From the NCBI GenBank assembly GCA_011947345.1, contig JAAVTG010000688.1, forward strand, positions 310,001 through 374,000: DNA of 64,000 nucleotides, written 5' to 3'. Every line of letters starts with the position of its first letter. Position 1 is the stretch's first letter. This stretch comes from Phytophthora quininea (taxonomy: Eukaryota; Oomycota; Peronosporomycetes; Peronosporales; Peronosporaceae). Positions 1-10,947 of the stretch are shown one piece after another. Under the pieces are notes generated by a model. That model saw only the letters and a list, made by a program, of their open reading frames with translations. It searched no databases and was not told the DNA's origin. The position numbers were made by a program, and so were the translations under genes.

Positions 1-407
1 TGCGCTATTCCGCTCATGTATGTGGTGTACAAGTCCGTACTACACGTGCTTCCAAACGCAGTATACTACCCAGGAGGCGCAGGAAGTTGGAACATTGTTG
101 CAGTGGGAAACATTTTGCTCTATTCTTTGCTTGAAGTCGGCACTTTTGTGGCGTTCAACAAGCTACTGCAGCGCAAGTTCGCTTTCTCCCCGTTGTACCA
201 GGTTGCCTTTGTTCTGGAGAACCAATTTGTGTTTGTCCAGGCAGCATTGTGTTTTACGTGCTTTTGTTTGCTGTCATACGAGCTCGAACATTTTGGTACG
301 CCTTGCTTTCTGAACGTTATCAGTTCGTTAGTGCTGATTGAGATGCTCTTTTGTTTCTAGGTGCGGACTTTACTCTTCGCTTCCAGTGGCTACACCACAA
401 TTCGTAG
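1..407 (+). CDS. 3' end of a multi-span membrane protein (partial, two exons)
   Basis: The frame is open from the left edge. Exon 1..295 joins 361..407 across a 66-nt GT-AG intron (donor GTACGC, acceptor TTTCTAG). Without this splice a stop follows the acceptor at once; with it the protein continues HFGADFTLRF and ends about 14 residues later. Two or three hydrophobic stretches are visible, around GNILLYSLLEVGTFVAF and VQAALCFTCFCLL. The end resembles a large family of oomycete multi-pass proteins of unknown function that I recall from Phytophthora genomes. No catalytic motif is visible. The 5' part lies outside the window, so total length and topology are unknown. Confidence 0.6.
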
Positions 408-542
408 TATCGGTTGCTCATTATTGGCGCTCCAGGTGTAAAGGTTAATATGGACGACTGGGTTGCTTGGACGCACTGCAGCCAAAGGTCATAATGACAA
501 GAGCGCTTATCTCTTCGACACGAGTAAATTACATCAATATCG

Positions 543-1091
543 CTAGTGAACCAACGGCTTCAGCGGCGCCGCCCTCGTCTGGTCGTCGATTACCTGCTCG
601 CGAATGTTGTCCGGCACAGCGCCAATAACGGAGCTACAATAGCGAACAAAAAACACATCTGTTAGAACCAGAAAGCCGTCTGCAATCCTTAATCGGTTGC
701 CATACATGTTGTCTCCGCGCACAATGTAGAGCCCCAGCTCCACGGCCTCCACGGGCTCCTTGAGCGAGTAAACGCGCTCAAAACTGTCGTCCAGAATCAC
801 GTTTACGCACTGGTCGAAGCCCTTGAGCACGCCCTGCGATTGTACACAGTCAATGCCAGTCCACAGCAGCCGCTACTGATTGGTCTACGCACGATGATAT
901 TGCGGCCGTCGTTGGTGATGACGGAGATCGTCTCTGTAGATTCACACGGCAGGAAATAGACAGCAACACCACCACAGTTAGAAGTTCCATCGTCTCCGCT
1001 AGATGAAGATGTCCTTGGTAGTGTTTAGGACGCCCTCCACCCCACGCAACAGCCACGTACGGTTCATCATCTCCTGCAGATACGTCGCCAT
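543..1091 (-). CDS. LSM8: U6 snRNA-associated Sm-like protein LSm8 (four exons)
   Basis: Exons on the minus strand are 1091..1061, 933..893, 833..706 and 633..543, with introns of 127, 59 and 72 nt, all GT-AG. The spliced length is 291 nt, or 96 residues, the same length as human LSm8. The Sm1 motif (NDGRNIIGVLKGFDQCVN) and the Sm2 motif (LGLYIVRGDNISVIG) are both intact and the tail ends in APLKPLVH, as in other LSm8 proteins. LSm8 caps the nuclear LSm2-8 ring that binds the 3' oligo-U of U6 snRNA in splicing. Its start codon is 92 bp from that of the divergent coiled-coil gene at 1184, so the two share a promoter region. Reading through the last intron would replace the start of the Sm2 strand with unrelated residues, which supports the splice. 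Confidence 0.93.
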
Positions 1092-1183
1092 CTTGGTCGA
1101 AATTGCCGCCGTTACAACCTGACCAATCAGCGATTTAACCCTTTCACGACCAGAGTTAAATCCGGCCGCTTACAATTGCAGCC

Positions 1184-1638
1184 ATGGGCAGCCAGACGTC
1201 GCGCATGGTGCGCGAGATCGTCGAGGACTCGTCGTACATCCTCCGACAGACCAACCGCGCCACGTACGAGCGCAGCCGAGCGGCCCGCGAAGAGGTTCAG
1301 AGCAAACTACACGAGCTGCGCAAGCTCAACGAGGAGCTGCTGCAGTCCAAAGAGACGGTGGCGCAGCGGTCCGAGGTCTTCCGCAGCTTCCAGAGCAACA
1401 TGAGCGAGCAGAAGAAGCAATTGGACGAGGAGGTAAGTAGTCGATCAAAGTATTGCACCAGTCGAGTGGGAAGCTGACGTCGTTGTTGCTGCGTGTGCAG
1501 GTGGACGGCTTCGTCAAGCAGTTCGAGCTGCCCAAGAGCTATCAGAAGATCGCAGATGCCCATCGAGAGGAGCAGCTCAAGGCCATGAAGGCTGCAGAAA
1601 AGGCGAAAGAGGAACTGACATACAAGAACAGCAAATAG
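1184..1638 (+). CDS. Small coiled-coil protein (two exons)
   Basis: Exon 1184..1432 joins 1501..1638 through a 68-nt intron (GTAAGT...TGCAG) and gives 128 residues. Almost all of it is predicted helix rich in Glu, Lys, Arg and Gln with heptad-like Leu spacing (for example LHELRKLNEELLQSKE), so a coiled coil is likely. There is no signal peptide, membrane span or catalytic motif. The size and all-helical nature recall small subunits of trafficking or tethering complexes such as BLOC-1, but I cannot assign a family. The intron keeps the frame; without it an in-frame TGA follows 44 nt past the donor. It is transcribed divergently from LSM8. Confidence 0.7.
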
Positions 1639-1719
1639 AGACTACAAAATGAAGCTGAGTCGCAGGTTATCGACACAGACATGTGCAAGGGCCTTAGAGT
1701 ACACTTGACGCTCATTGCA

Positions 1720-2846
1720 CTAGACGCAGTGCTGCAGGATCCATGGGTGCTCTAGCACACGTTGCAGCGGTATGCGCTGCTGCGGATCATGGCGAAGGAT
1801 CTTAATCAACAAGTCGCGCGCATCGGCAGACATGCAGCTCGGGAACTTGAGGTCGACGTGGGCGATGCGGCGGTAGGTCTCTTTGGTGTTCTCCGTCTCG
1901 AACGGAGGCGTGCCCGTCAAGAACTCGAACATGAGGATGCCGAGCGTCCACACGTCCACGTTCTCGTCGTGGGGCTTGTTCTCGATCATCTCAGGCGGCA
2001 GGTAGTCGAGTGTGCCACAGAGCGTCGTGCGTCGTGAGGATGGTGCGTGTACAGACCAGCCAAAGTCTGCGATCTTGAGCTCGCCGTGGAAGCCCACAAG
2101 CAAGTTCTCGGGCTTGATGTCTCGGTGGATGACGTGCTTGCTGTGCATGTAGATGAGCGCTTTGGCCATCTCTTTGACGTACAGCGCCGACTGCTTCTCG
2201 GAGAAGCGGCCGGCGCGCATGAGCTTCTTGTAGAGCTCTCCTGCGGCGCGTACTCAATGATGAGGTACACTCTCTTGCTGTCGTAAAAGTACCCGTAGAG
2301 TCTCAGGATGGACTTGTGACGCAGGTGCGACTGGATCTCGATCTCTCGACGCAGCTGGTGCTCCATGCTGCTCTTCATCAGCTGCTGTTTGTTCAGCACC
2401 TTGAGCGCTACCACATACTTGCTCTGCTTCTCTCTGGCTAGATACACGTTGCCGAACTTGCCTTTGCCCAGCGGCTTGCCAATCTCAAAGTCGCTGAGCT
2501 TCCACGTCTTCTTGGCGTCCTGCGTCTCGCTCTGGCGATTGATTGTAGCTGTAGCAGTTGTGGTTGCTTTCTTGACGGCAACGGTTGCTGAAGACGTCGA
2601 GCCTTTAAAGTAGCTGCTTGTGTAGGTGTTTGTATGGGTCGAAGGGTTCTCGCCAGGCCGTCGAGACGCCGCCGTTCGGTCCCCCACGGCCTTGCGAGGG
2701 TAGCGCGCGTCCGGCTGGTTGTGCGGCCGCTTTAAAGCGCCACTGGAGGCGACGGCGCCAGTCTTAAGAGGCCGCGAGTGCAGACCATGGTGCGCGTAGC
2801 TGGACCCGGCCCCGCGGTTCTCCTTGTCGGCATCAAAGCGGCGCAT
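1720..2846 (-). CDS. Aurora-type Ser/Thr protein kinase (one frame break)
   Basis: A short N-terminal extension (about 114 residues) contains a KEN motif at residues 8-10, the classic APC/C-Cdh1 degradation signal. The kinase domain follows, with glycine loop [12 protein letters not shown]-type Lys (about residue 149), HRDIKPEN catalytic loop, DFGWS and the Aurora-type activation segment [18 protein letters not shown]. The total is about 375 residues, normal for Aurora. The frame breaks near 2240, inside the EYAPQGE hinge; one added base joins the two parts perfectly, and no intron signals are present. Auroras phosphorylate centrosome, spindle and chromosomal passenger targets in mitosis. The start codon lies 114 bp from MUS81 on the other strand. 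Confidence 0.88.
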
Positions 2847-2960
2847 CTCGTGTCGATGGCAGCACCTTCCTCGGAAATGTCAAACAAAATTCAAACTTGT
2901 AACTGATGTTAGTTGTTTAGAATGGTGATGAGCAGTTCAAAATTTTAAACGTCGCTGAAC

Positions 2961-4699
2961 ATGGCGAGTCGCAAGCGGCCGCGGAGTGAGTTCAACTGCG
3001 TGCACGAGGCCAACGATGCGCTGGTGGAGGAGCTGGCGGCGCTCAAGCAGCGTGTACGCGAGTCCTCTCACCTAGCGAGCAATTACGCGCGCGCCATCGC
3101 GTCCGTGCGCGCGTACCCCGATCCCATCCGAAGTGCTGCACAGGCCAAGACGCTTAAGCATGTGGGCAACTATTTGGCCAACCAGATCCACGGAATTCTC
3201 AGGCGCAGGGGTTGCTGGAGCAGGACGAGGCAGCAGCGCCACCTCCAACTGCCAGACGACCGCCGCCACAGACGAATAAACAGCCCAAACAGGCCGCACG
3301 AGAGCCGAGAGAACCGAGAGACTATGCGCCAGCCTTTCGCAAGCGTACGGGTCTTGCAATCGAGGGTGGGGCTATTGTGTTCTAATGGCTTTTGTTGTAG
3401 AGCCGTGGTACGTGCTGTTGGTGCTCAAGGAAGCGAAGGCTGTCGATGAAAATGCAGCCGTGGCGAGCGATATGTTGCTGAATAGGATCCGAGCTGCAGG
3501 GGTAGAGAAATTCTTAGCTTATGAGATGGATCGTGTTTTAATTGTGTATTGTTGCTTATTTTGCCTAGTGTGAGAGCAATATTGGCAAGTTGAAGGCGTG
3601 CTTGGCGTCGCTGAGCGGTACGCACGAGGTGGTCAAGCGGTCGAATCTGGGGCACTATTTTCTGACTGAGAAGGGCAAGAGAAGCGCCGAGCTGTGTCCT
3701 GGCTCGCTGAGAAGTGTTTCGGAGTCCAATTGTGATAGCCAAAGAGATTCCCAGGAAACGCCGAGCTCCGACGTCGTGTGCATCGATCTACACGACTCGG
3801 ACGATGACGGCGCCTGTGAATTTGTGGTAGAACCAGAGCCAGAGGCGACCAACTCGCAAAGCACTGTATCTGATGATTTGGTATTGGAGTCGGATGCGTG
3901 GGAGCTGGTTTTACTGCTGGACCACCGTGAAGTCATTGAACGACGCAATCCGCGTATTCTAGAACGAAAGCTGTTAGAGCGGAACGTGGTGTGTGAGGTG
4001 CGCGCTCTTGGAGTGGGCGACGTCCAATGGATAGCTCGACGGTACCGTATCGGTTGCGAAACGAAGGAGTTTTTGCTGAACGTGATTGTAGAGCGCAAAG
4101 AAGTCCACGATCTATCAGGGAGTATCATCGATCGTCGCTTCTTCGAGCAGAAAACTCGTCTGGGTACTGTGCGTGAGGCCTGTGGTCACATGCATGTCAT
4201 CTATCTGGTGGAAGGGTCACTTACTCAGCAAACTACTGTTCGATCTAGTGGGCTTCACACAGCAATGGGCCGCACTCAAGTGCAAAGCAACTTCTTTGTG
4301 CAGTGGTGTCAGAACGCTGACGAGACCGTGACGTTCCTTGCTCGTGTGCATGCGCGTCTTCTGGCCAAGTTCCCGTTGAATGCTAGATTTGCACAGCCTG
4401 TGACATCAAGTTTATTGCCATCAAGCACAGACACTGACGATTTTGTACGGGTCTTTTGCCTCCCACCACAGGTAGTTAGCACGTTCAACGCGCAGTTCAA
4501 GAAGAAGACGCAGTTTACCGTGCGAGAGATTTACCAAAAGATGTTGATGCAAGCACCAGGTTTGAATGCTGCCAAGACAGTAGGTCTTTCGACAAAATAT
4601 GAAAACTTTCAAGCGTTGAGAAACGCCTTAAGGAAACATGGTCGTGACAGTGAAGTGGAGCACGTTCGATGTGGCAAAACCCACGTCGCCTTGGCCTGA
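2961..4699 (+). CDS. MUS81: Crossover junction endonuclease MUS81
   Basis: Exons about 2961..3344, 3401..3501 and 3569..4699, with introns of 56 and 67 nt. The N-terminal helix-hairpin-helix region (CVHEANDALVEEL) is followed by a winged-helix-like segment (HEVVKRSNLGHYFLTEKG) and an XPF/ERCC4 nuclease domain with LLLDHRE and the metal-binding ERKEVHDL (ERKxxxD) motif. A C-terminal HhH domain (FTVREIYQKMLMQAPGLNAAK) completes the layout. MUS81 works with EME1 to cut stalled forks and recombination intermediates. One frame break lies near 3205 in the linker before the first intron and is bridged by one added base. Splices were chosen because they restore KQPWYVLL and GCESNIGKLKACL, and frame is kept to the end. 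Confidence 0.85.
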
Positions 4700-4884
4700 A
4701 AGCCCGTGAATCTTTGGGTGAACTGCTAACGGCCAGTGAATATACCGAGGAAGCGTGACTGCTGCGGACACGATTTTGTCCTTATATCTATAAAATGGTT
4801 TGCATGTTTCACTGGCATTGATGATATTCAATTGCTGGCTGTGGATGTGTACGACGACAATGTGTACTGTAGTACTTCTCTGCT

Positions 4885-6404
4885 CTAGGACTGCTCTTGA
4901 GAGGCTTTAAACATGACAAATTCGTCTACAACGGACTCGTCCGAACTCAAGATGTACTTCCACGACAGTGTCGAGCGGTTCGCCTCCAGTATGGAATACC
5001 CGAAATGCTTGTAATCTTTCACGGCATTCCATTCAGTGGTGTGTTTTGGGGGATTGACATTCCCTCGACCTGGCCAGCTCCGCCGGTGAGGATATGTACA
5101 GGTGCCTGCGGGTTATCGTAGATCTTGAAGTCATCCGACACTCCGTCCATCACGGCCTCGTTATTTGCAACGGGAATTGCCGCTCGTAGTAATGTTTGTG
5201 GCCTGTCAGCACGACATCCACCTCGTACTTGATCAAGAGTTCTTCGAAAGCTGTCTGAATCGAAGCAGTCTGCTCGATAGGCCTCCCAAACTCAGAGTCA
5301 AGAACACTGTAGATCGGACGGTGTAGGCCGACAAAGATCCACGGCACGTTCGCACGGTTCGCGTCTGCCTTCTTGAGGTCAGCTTCCAACCAGCTCAATT
5401 GGTCGCCAAACTCTCCGTTGCCGGTCCAAGGTGTGAACTCGTTCGTCGGTGCATCCGGGAAGTCCGACTCGGATGACAGTGACGTGAAGTGAATCGGGCC
5501 GTGGTCGAATGAATACCACATATTCAAGGCCCCTTCGCTCTCTTCGTAAGGCATTTTGAAGCGTGTGTTGTACGCTGTGTAATTGCCCAGAGCCTTCGCC
5601 TTGCGCCGCGATACCATGCAGTACGGAGAGTGGCATTCAGCCTCGTGGTTTCCCACCAGCACCATGTACGGGACGCTGCTCATCACTGGCATCAGCGAGT
5701 TCATCCACTTGTTGTACACTTCTTCGTAGAAGAAACCGGTGGCTTGCGACTTGACCAGAAAGTCGGTGTCAGCGTACGAGATATCGCCGAGGTGGTAGAT
5801 GAGATCCACATCCTCTAACGTCATCTTGTTCAAGTTCGAAATGGTGTTCACCGAGTTTTTCCATCTCCAAGATCTCCATACACCACAACTTTGAACGTGC
5901 TCTCATCCATCGACTCCCGTGCCGTCATGAACGAGCTGATATCGCTTCTGTATGCTTTGTGGCGTCGGCTGCCGACCTTATAGTAGTATTTAGTCCTCGG
6001 AGACAGTCCAGATATGGTGGCGTGGTGGTGGAATAAGTTGTAAGAGTCATCCTTGTAGTAACTCACACTCGAAACCGGCGTGTCGACTAACTCTAGGGCT
6101 TTCTTGGACCTGCCAACCCACACGGCGCTGTCGGCCACCTCTTCGAACGTTGCCCAAGACACTGTCATGCCAGTTCCGGTTTGTTTGCCAGCGAAAGCTA
6201 GGTGGATCTGCTGCGGAAAAAGTTGGTTCCTGGCTTGACTCGGCATGACTGGTTGGACGTGAGGTCTCCGAGGTTGAAATTGAACTCGCACAGGTCTTCG
6301 GGCTCGCAGATGTCGAGGTCCGTGTTGCGGTGGCACGTGGTGTCATCGACTATTGTATTAGCCAGCGTGACTCCAGCAAGCGCCAGCAGAACGATGGCGT
6401 TCAT
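4885..6404 (-). CDS. Purple acid phosphatase-like metallophosphoesterase 1, secreted (frame broken)
   Basis: It starts with a signal peptide (MNAIVLLALAGVTLA). A fibronectin-like N domain (IHLAFAGKQTGTGMTVSWA) is followed by the metallophosphatase domain with the five PAP ligand blocks: VVYGDLGDG, HLGDISYAD, VGNHE, VGLHRPI and LTGHKHYYER. These supply the Asp, Tyr, Asn and His ligands of the two-metal centre. The C-terminal Ig-like tail, down to a TAG at 4885, is recognisable only in a shifted frame. Breaks lie near 6215, 5858, 5172 and 5058, each fixed by one base and mostly in runs of C, A or G. The gene converges on MUS81 with 185 bp between stops. It is a diverged paralogue of the three PAPs at 43.6-50.0 kb. 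Confidence 0.82.
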
Positions 6405-7196
6405 CCTTGACCCGGCAGTGTGGTGGCGATGTCAACGATTGCCAAGTGAGGAGAGCGATTTAATCACCAGCTGGCAACGTGTTTTCAAATGAACACGAAT
6501 GCGATGGGCACGAATAAAGTCGGCGAGTTAGTTTACGAGGAAATTCCTATCCGGTAATTCAGTGGATTTGATGTGTAAACTGCTGTTTCTTTTGAGCGAG
6601 TTTGCTGCAGTTCGATAGCCATGTTATTTCTCCATCGTAAAGGTGACTACGAAGTGGTTACTGCTTCGCTGACACAGTTGCCACCGCCAACTTCGCTTCG
6701 CAGTTGCCACCGCCGACTTCGCTTCGCTCGTGGCCAGAGTACTGTGCATTCACTGAAGAGCGCAATTATCACCATCAATTAAGACAAGCGAAAATCACTG
6801 GAAATTCCTCGTTGGTTTACGGAACGGTTGCAAATGGAGGCAAGGCCTGTTAGGATGTGTACTGTGCCAGAGAGACTTCGTGTCTCCACAAAATGCCCAC
6901 TCAGATGAGTTCTTGAATTGCTGTCAAGTTGTTGAAGATGCTACCGTCGAACAAACTCCCCTCTTTACTGTCTCGAACACCAGTGAATCCGCAACTCGAG
7001 CACCAACTTCGCTCACTCGCGAGAATCGCTCAACGTCCGGTGGCAGCTCCGAGGAGGAATCGTATGAATTTTCGTACAAACGTAGCGGCACACAACACGA
7101 TCCGCCCCGTCATCGCACACTTCTGGCCGCACAAGAAGTCTGGGACAACACAAGTTATCGTCAAAGCAAAGTACAGCAGCAACAACAAGATGGCAC
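6405..7196. other. Gap between PAP-1 and bZIP/START-like gene
   Basis: It holds the PAP-1 promoter side (a weak Inr-like TCACTTG on the minus strand at 6449-6443) and the 26-bp tandem repeat. Open frames up to 129 codons at 6880-7269 look like chance. Confidence 0.5.
6675..6726. repeat. 26-bp tandem direct repeat, two copies
   Basis: Two adjacent 26-bp units (6675-6700 and 6701-6726) differ at one base. They lie in the gap upstream of PAP-1, on no recognised gene. Confidence 0.85.
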
Positions 7197-8293
7197 TTAC
7201 GCTCCAACGGTGCATCGCTTCACGGTGGCAGTCTTCTTGAATGGGTGCGACTCGTCGTCGTCAACGTAGTCCCACAGGAAAACGAGTTCCTTTTCGCCAA
7301 CTTGGCAGTACGACATATCTCGACTCTCAACCATCACGTGCTCATTCGACGTGCTGCTCTGAAACCGGTTCTCCGTGACGCGGTACTGGATGTTGGACGT
7401 TGTCGACAACACGTCAAATTGCTGCACGGACGAGCTCGTCAGGGAGTAGCTAGGCCAAATGACGCCGCAGGTTGCAATGGCGTTGCTTGCTGCTTGAAAA
7501 ACCTTGTACGCATTGGAGGTGTCCAGCGCGTAGACTGCAACGGAGGTGACGCCGAATGAAGACGCATCGACACTCAGCGGCATCCACTTGAAACTTGGCG
7601 TGGTGTACGGACGAATGCTCGCAGTCTCGTGCTCGAGAATCCGTGATGCGAAATTCAATTTATCTTTCGTGCAGACCGCTTCTAGCGCGCGTGCACGGGA
7701 ACCAGCATCGATCGGCAAGTGTACTGGCGAATGCAGGAAGTGGCTCATATTTAGCCCAACTTTCTTGGGTGAGCCGACGGCGTCTTGGAGACTTCGAGCA
7801 TACGCATTCTTGATGTATAAATCTCGCCGCAGAGTCTTGTTCTGCACCTCGGCCTGTTCCCGTTTGCGGCGCTCTGTGGAAGCAGCGTGTTCCCATTGAC
7901 TCGAAAGCTGGTCCAACCCTGGGCGCTGCTGCTTGTGGCGCAATATCTCGAGGCGGTCTGTCAGCTCAAGCTCTTCTGCCTTCAACGTTGTCATTTCCGC
8001 CTGACAATTGATCGTACTTGGAGTATTAAGCTTTTGTGAGAGTTCCCGTCAGAATGCTGCCGTCCCCACCTTTTGCGCTCTCGTAGCCGACGAGAATTGT
8101 TTGCGTGCTGCAGCCGTCTCCTCTCCTTCCTGGCTGCTGGAGACAGCTCATGGTTTCGCTTTTTCTTGTGGTTGGTTGGTTCTGCACCGCGCTCGTCCGA
8201 AGGAGTGGCCGAGACGGCGGTGCTGGTCTTGGCGTCCTCGATCACGTCCGGGAACAAGGCCACGTCGTCGAGCCAGGAAGGGAGGCCGTCCAT
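7197..8293 (-). CDS. bZIP-like protein with START-like region (oomycete M96-like family), frame broken
   Basis: The N terminus has an acidic start, then a basic stretch (KKKRNHELSPAARKERRRLQ, ANNSRRLRERKR) like a bZIP DNA-contact helix. A helical leucine-bearing region follows (EELELTDRLEILRHKQ), then a WEHAAS..ERRKREQAEVQNKTLRRDL coiled coil. The second half (about 180 residues) resembles the START-like module of the expanded oomycete M96 mating-specific family. A frame break lies near 8060 between the basic and coiled-coil parts; the downstream frame can be followed back to an in-frame TGA there. An Inr-like TCATTTC is just upstream. A transcription role is inferred from the bZIP resemblance only; the ligand, if any, is unknown. 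Confidence 0.6.
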
Positions 8294-8309
8294 CGTGGAA
8301 GCAAAGAGT

Positions 8310-8316
8310 GAAATGA
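8310..8316 (-). promoter_or_regulatory. Inr-like element of the bZIP/START-like gene
   Basis: TCATTTC on the minus strand, 17 bp before the ATG at 8293, followed by a CTCTTTGC FPR-like run. Confidence 0.45.
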
Positions 8317-8436
8317 CAAACCGAATGTAAGCAAATCGGCATGTGGCGATCAGCCCATGACCATACAGTCTTGGCCATCAAAGTCTGGATAATATTTGCA
8401 TTGAATAAACGATATCCTCTAGCTAGGATGCGCGTC

Positions 8437-10947
8437 CTACTTAAACTTCATCTCTGCGTCCATGATGTGGCCGTTGCCGTGGGCCTTCAGGCGCTTGAGG
8501 CCGATGATGAGGCAGATGTTGATCGGGATGAGGAAAAGCCCCGCCAGGAACAGCATGAGCGCGATCATCGTCAGCGACGGCATCAACTTACTGCAGAGCG
8601 CCTCGTAGATCGAGTCGTAGCCGTAGACGAGGAAGTGGCAGTGCATGGCGTCTTCGAACTCGCCCACGTACTTGATGAGGTTGCTCTGCAGATTGTCCTT
8701 GATAGTGTTGATGTCGGTGTTCAGCTCCGTGATGTTGCTCTTGAAGACGTCCGTAAAGTTAGAGACCACCGTCACGTTCTGGTGGAGTTGTTCGACAAAG
8801 CTGTGGATGCTTCCCTTGACACTGGCCATACTGGCCAGCAAACCGTAGGTCTCGCCCATGAAGACCGAAAACAGGCACGGGTTGGTGTGGTGTGAGCACC
8901 GGAACGCCTGTCCGTTGCTGCCCGTGGATGTAGCGGGGCATGCGACGTCGTAGTTGGTGTACCGCGAGATGATAAACTGAACAGGTGTCTGGCTCGAGGA
9001 TGCTTGCTGTGCACCAACATCGACCCAAGGTTGCAAGATGTTGGGCACGGTGTAAGTATCTTGAGGGTTGCACGTTCCAGAGCTCTGCTTGGTGTACGAG
9101 TTGACGGTTGTCAATGCTTGGGCGTACTTGGTGTCGTCGAACGGGAATGTGGAATCGTTGGTGTTCATGATGGTGGTGGAGAAGTTGTCGAGCTGAGAGA
9201 AGTCCAACATCGACGTCAAATTCAGGGCAGGAAACTGAACGCCACCGCGAGCAAATTCGAGCTTGGACGAGAGATTGAGCGTGTCGATCAGCGAGCTGTC
9301 GTTGAAGCAGGCGTCGACGATCTCGCCCTTGGACTCTCCGACTGCTACCGTCCAGTTCTGAGAGAAGATGGTCGTAACCTCGCACACGTCTCCCAACACG
9401 ACGCCGATTGCGATGAAGATGGCGCTGATGATGAACGTCAGGAAGAGCACAATGAATCCGAGGAAGTAGGCGATGTGGATAATGTTGGCCAAAGGCTTGA
9501 GCGGTGTGAGGCCGAAGAGAATGCCGACGAAACCAATCACCACGACGAGGAGGGCCAACAAGAACAGAGCCATGACCGCGATTCCGAGCTTGTCACGATA
9601 GCTTGTGAACGTCGAGTCGTACTTGGTCACGTTGCCGTTGAGACCGTCTACCATGGAGACCAGGTTGTTTACCGTCCCAACTTGAGTGTCGACAGCGTCG
9701 CGGACCGTTTGAGAGATGCCGACGAGCTGGTTGTTCAGCTGCGACCTCACGGTGCCCAGCTTCTCAACACCAGGCTCTGCATTCGTCTGGATTTGGTCCG
9801 CTGCAGCGCCCACATTGGTGCTGATAGCCGTGCACGCTTGGCAAGGGACGCATGCCATGCCGTCCGAATCAACATTGTCGTGGTTGGGATTGGTTACCGG
9901 GTTTGTGTCCACCGTGCAGCCGTCTGGGAGCATGCGGTTCGCCGAGTAATTTCCAAACGTGTGAAGTCGGTCGACAAGCCCGTTCACACCATACTCGATA
10001 AAGTCCGTGCCTTGGAGCTGCTGTTGCACGAGGTCTGCCGAGGTGAGCACCGTGTCCCGAACCTCCACGAGTGGATCGCGAATCGAGACCATCCAGCCGC
10101 TGACATTGGTCAGCGTTCCCTCGGTCGCGTTGAACATGTCGTCGACAGCGGCGATCATCGTGCCACGGTAAACGAACGCAGCCGCAGAAACCCCGACAAT
10201 TCCGACCGTGAAGGCCAAGAAGAAGAGCAGTGGTAGGAATTTCTGCATGCACGTGTAGCCTTCCTCTCTTGGATAGCGACCACCGCAACGGTTGCAGCAG
10301 CAGCGGCAGATGAAGAAGAAGATCATCGTGAGCAGACTCAGCACGCTAAGGATAATGCCCGGAATGACAAACCCAATCACGGTCGTTGCGTACTTCTTGA
10401 TAAACGCAGTAGACCCAGCTTTATCCATTGGACTTCCATCGTAGGCGTAAACCTTTGCGCGGTCCGTGTCTCCTGGTTCGATCGGAGCCCAGTAGCAGTT
10501 GGGTTTAACTTCGCACATGCCCTGACTGTACGCGTTCACAGTCTCATCACTCGAAAGACTTGAAATTGGCAGGAGGATGCAGTTGCCGTTGTCGTCCTTG
10601 TACGCATTGTCGGAACTACTGCTCACATATCGGTCTTGGTTAGCCGAGTTCTGTTCGCACAGGTAAATTTTGACGGCCGTGATGAGGTCTTGGTAGAACT
10701 TGTCGTTTCCTCCTCGGAGCTGCTTGATGCCTTTGCGCACGGACTCACCCACCTGTGTGGCTTTAGCTGTCGCTTGGGCGGAGGCATCCAGTCGGCGGCT
10801 GGCGATCTCGAGCTCGTGTCCCTGCACGAAATCCTCGGAGTGGAAGCCCCGCAGCTTGGAAATCACGTCCAACGATTGATCGGCTCCATTCGTCGCGGCA
10901 AGGAAGCTCGTGGCGAGCAGAGAACCCGTCAGGAATTTCATTCCCAT
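8437..10947 (-). CDS. Pentaspan membrane protein with prominin-like topology
   Basis: An uninterrupted 836-residue protein from the second ATG. I chose this start because it opens a signal peptide (MGMKFLTGSLLATSFLAATNG) just downstream of an Inr-like element; the frame stays open 165 nt further upstream. Five hydrophobic segments lie near residues 188-214, 236-260, 455-480, 490-520 and 788-815. A Cys-rich cytoplasmic turn follows TM1 (CRCCCNRCGG). Two large outer loops of about 190 and 270 residues carry several NxS/T sites and Cys pairs (for example CVPCQAC). The length, five spans, two big loops and Cys cluster after TM1 match the prominin layout; tweety-type channels are a second, weaker comparison. 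Function in oomycetes is unknown. Confidence 0.75.
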   Translation of the reverse strand: MGMKFLTGSLLATSFLAATNGADQSLDVISKLRGFHSEDFVQGHELEIASRRLDASAQATAKATQVGESVRKGIKQLRGGNDKFYQDLITAVKIYLCEQNSANQDRYVSSSSDNAYKDDNGNCILLPISSLSSDETVNAYSQGMCEVKPNCYWAPIEPGDTDRAKVYAYDGSPMDKAGSTAFIKKYATTVIGFVIPGIILSVLSLLTMIFFFICRCCCNRCGGRYPREEGYTCMQKFLPLLFFLAFTVGIVGVSAAAFVYRGTMIAAVDDMFNATEGTLTNVSGWMVSIRDPLVEVRDTVLTSADLVQQQLQGTDFIEYGVNGLVDRLHTFGNYSANRMLPDGCTVDTNPVTNPNHDNVDSDGMACVPCQACTAISTNVGAAADQIQTNAEPGVEKLGTVRSQLNNQLVGISQTVRDAVDTQVGTVNNLVSMVDGLNGNVTKYDSTFTSYRDKLGIAVMALFLLALLVVVIGFVGILFGLTPLKPLANIIHIAYFLGFIVLFLTFIISAIFIAIGVVLGDVCEVTTIFSQNWTVAVGESKGEIVDACFNDSSLIDTLNLSSKLEFARGGVQFPALNLTSMLDFSQLDNFSTTIMNTNDSTFPFDDTKYAQALTTVNSYTKQSSGTCNPQDTYTVPNILQPWVDVGAQQASSSQTPVQFIISRYTNYDVACPATSTGSNGQAFRCSHHTNPCLFSVFMGETYGLLASMASVKGSIHSFVEQLHQNVTVVSNFTDVFKSNITELNTDINTIKDNLQSNLIKYVGEFEDAMHCHFLVYGYDSIYEALCSKLMPSLTMIALMLFLAGLFLIPINICLIIGLKRLKAHGNGHIMDAEMKFK

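Noticed and set aside
6880..7269. 129-codon plus-strand frame upstream of PAP-1
   Set aside because: No domain, Ser/Thr-rich composition, overlaps the 3' end of the bZIP/START-like gene.
9004..10236. 410-codon plus-strand frame opposite the pentaspan gene
   Set aside because: Arg/Val/Asp-rich shadow of a GC-rich gene; the other strand has signal peptide, membrane spans and glycosylation sites.
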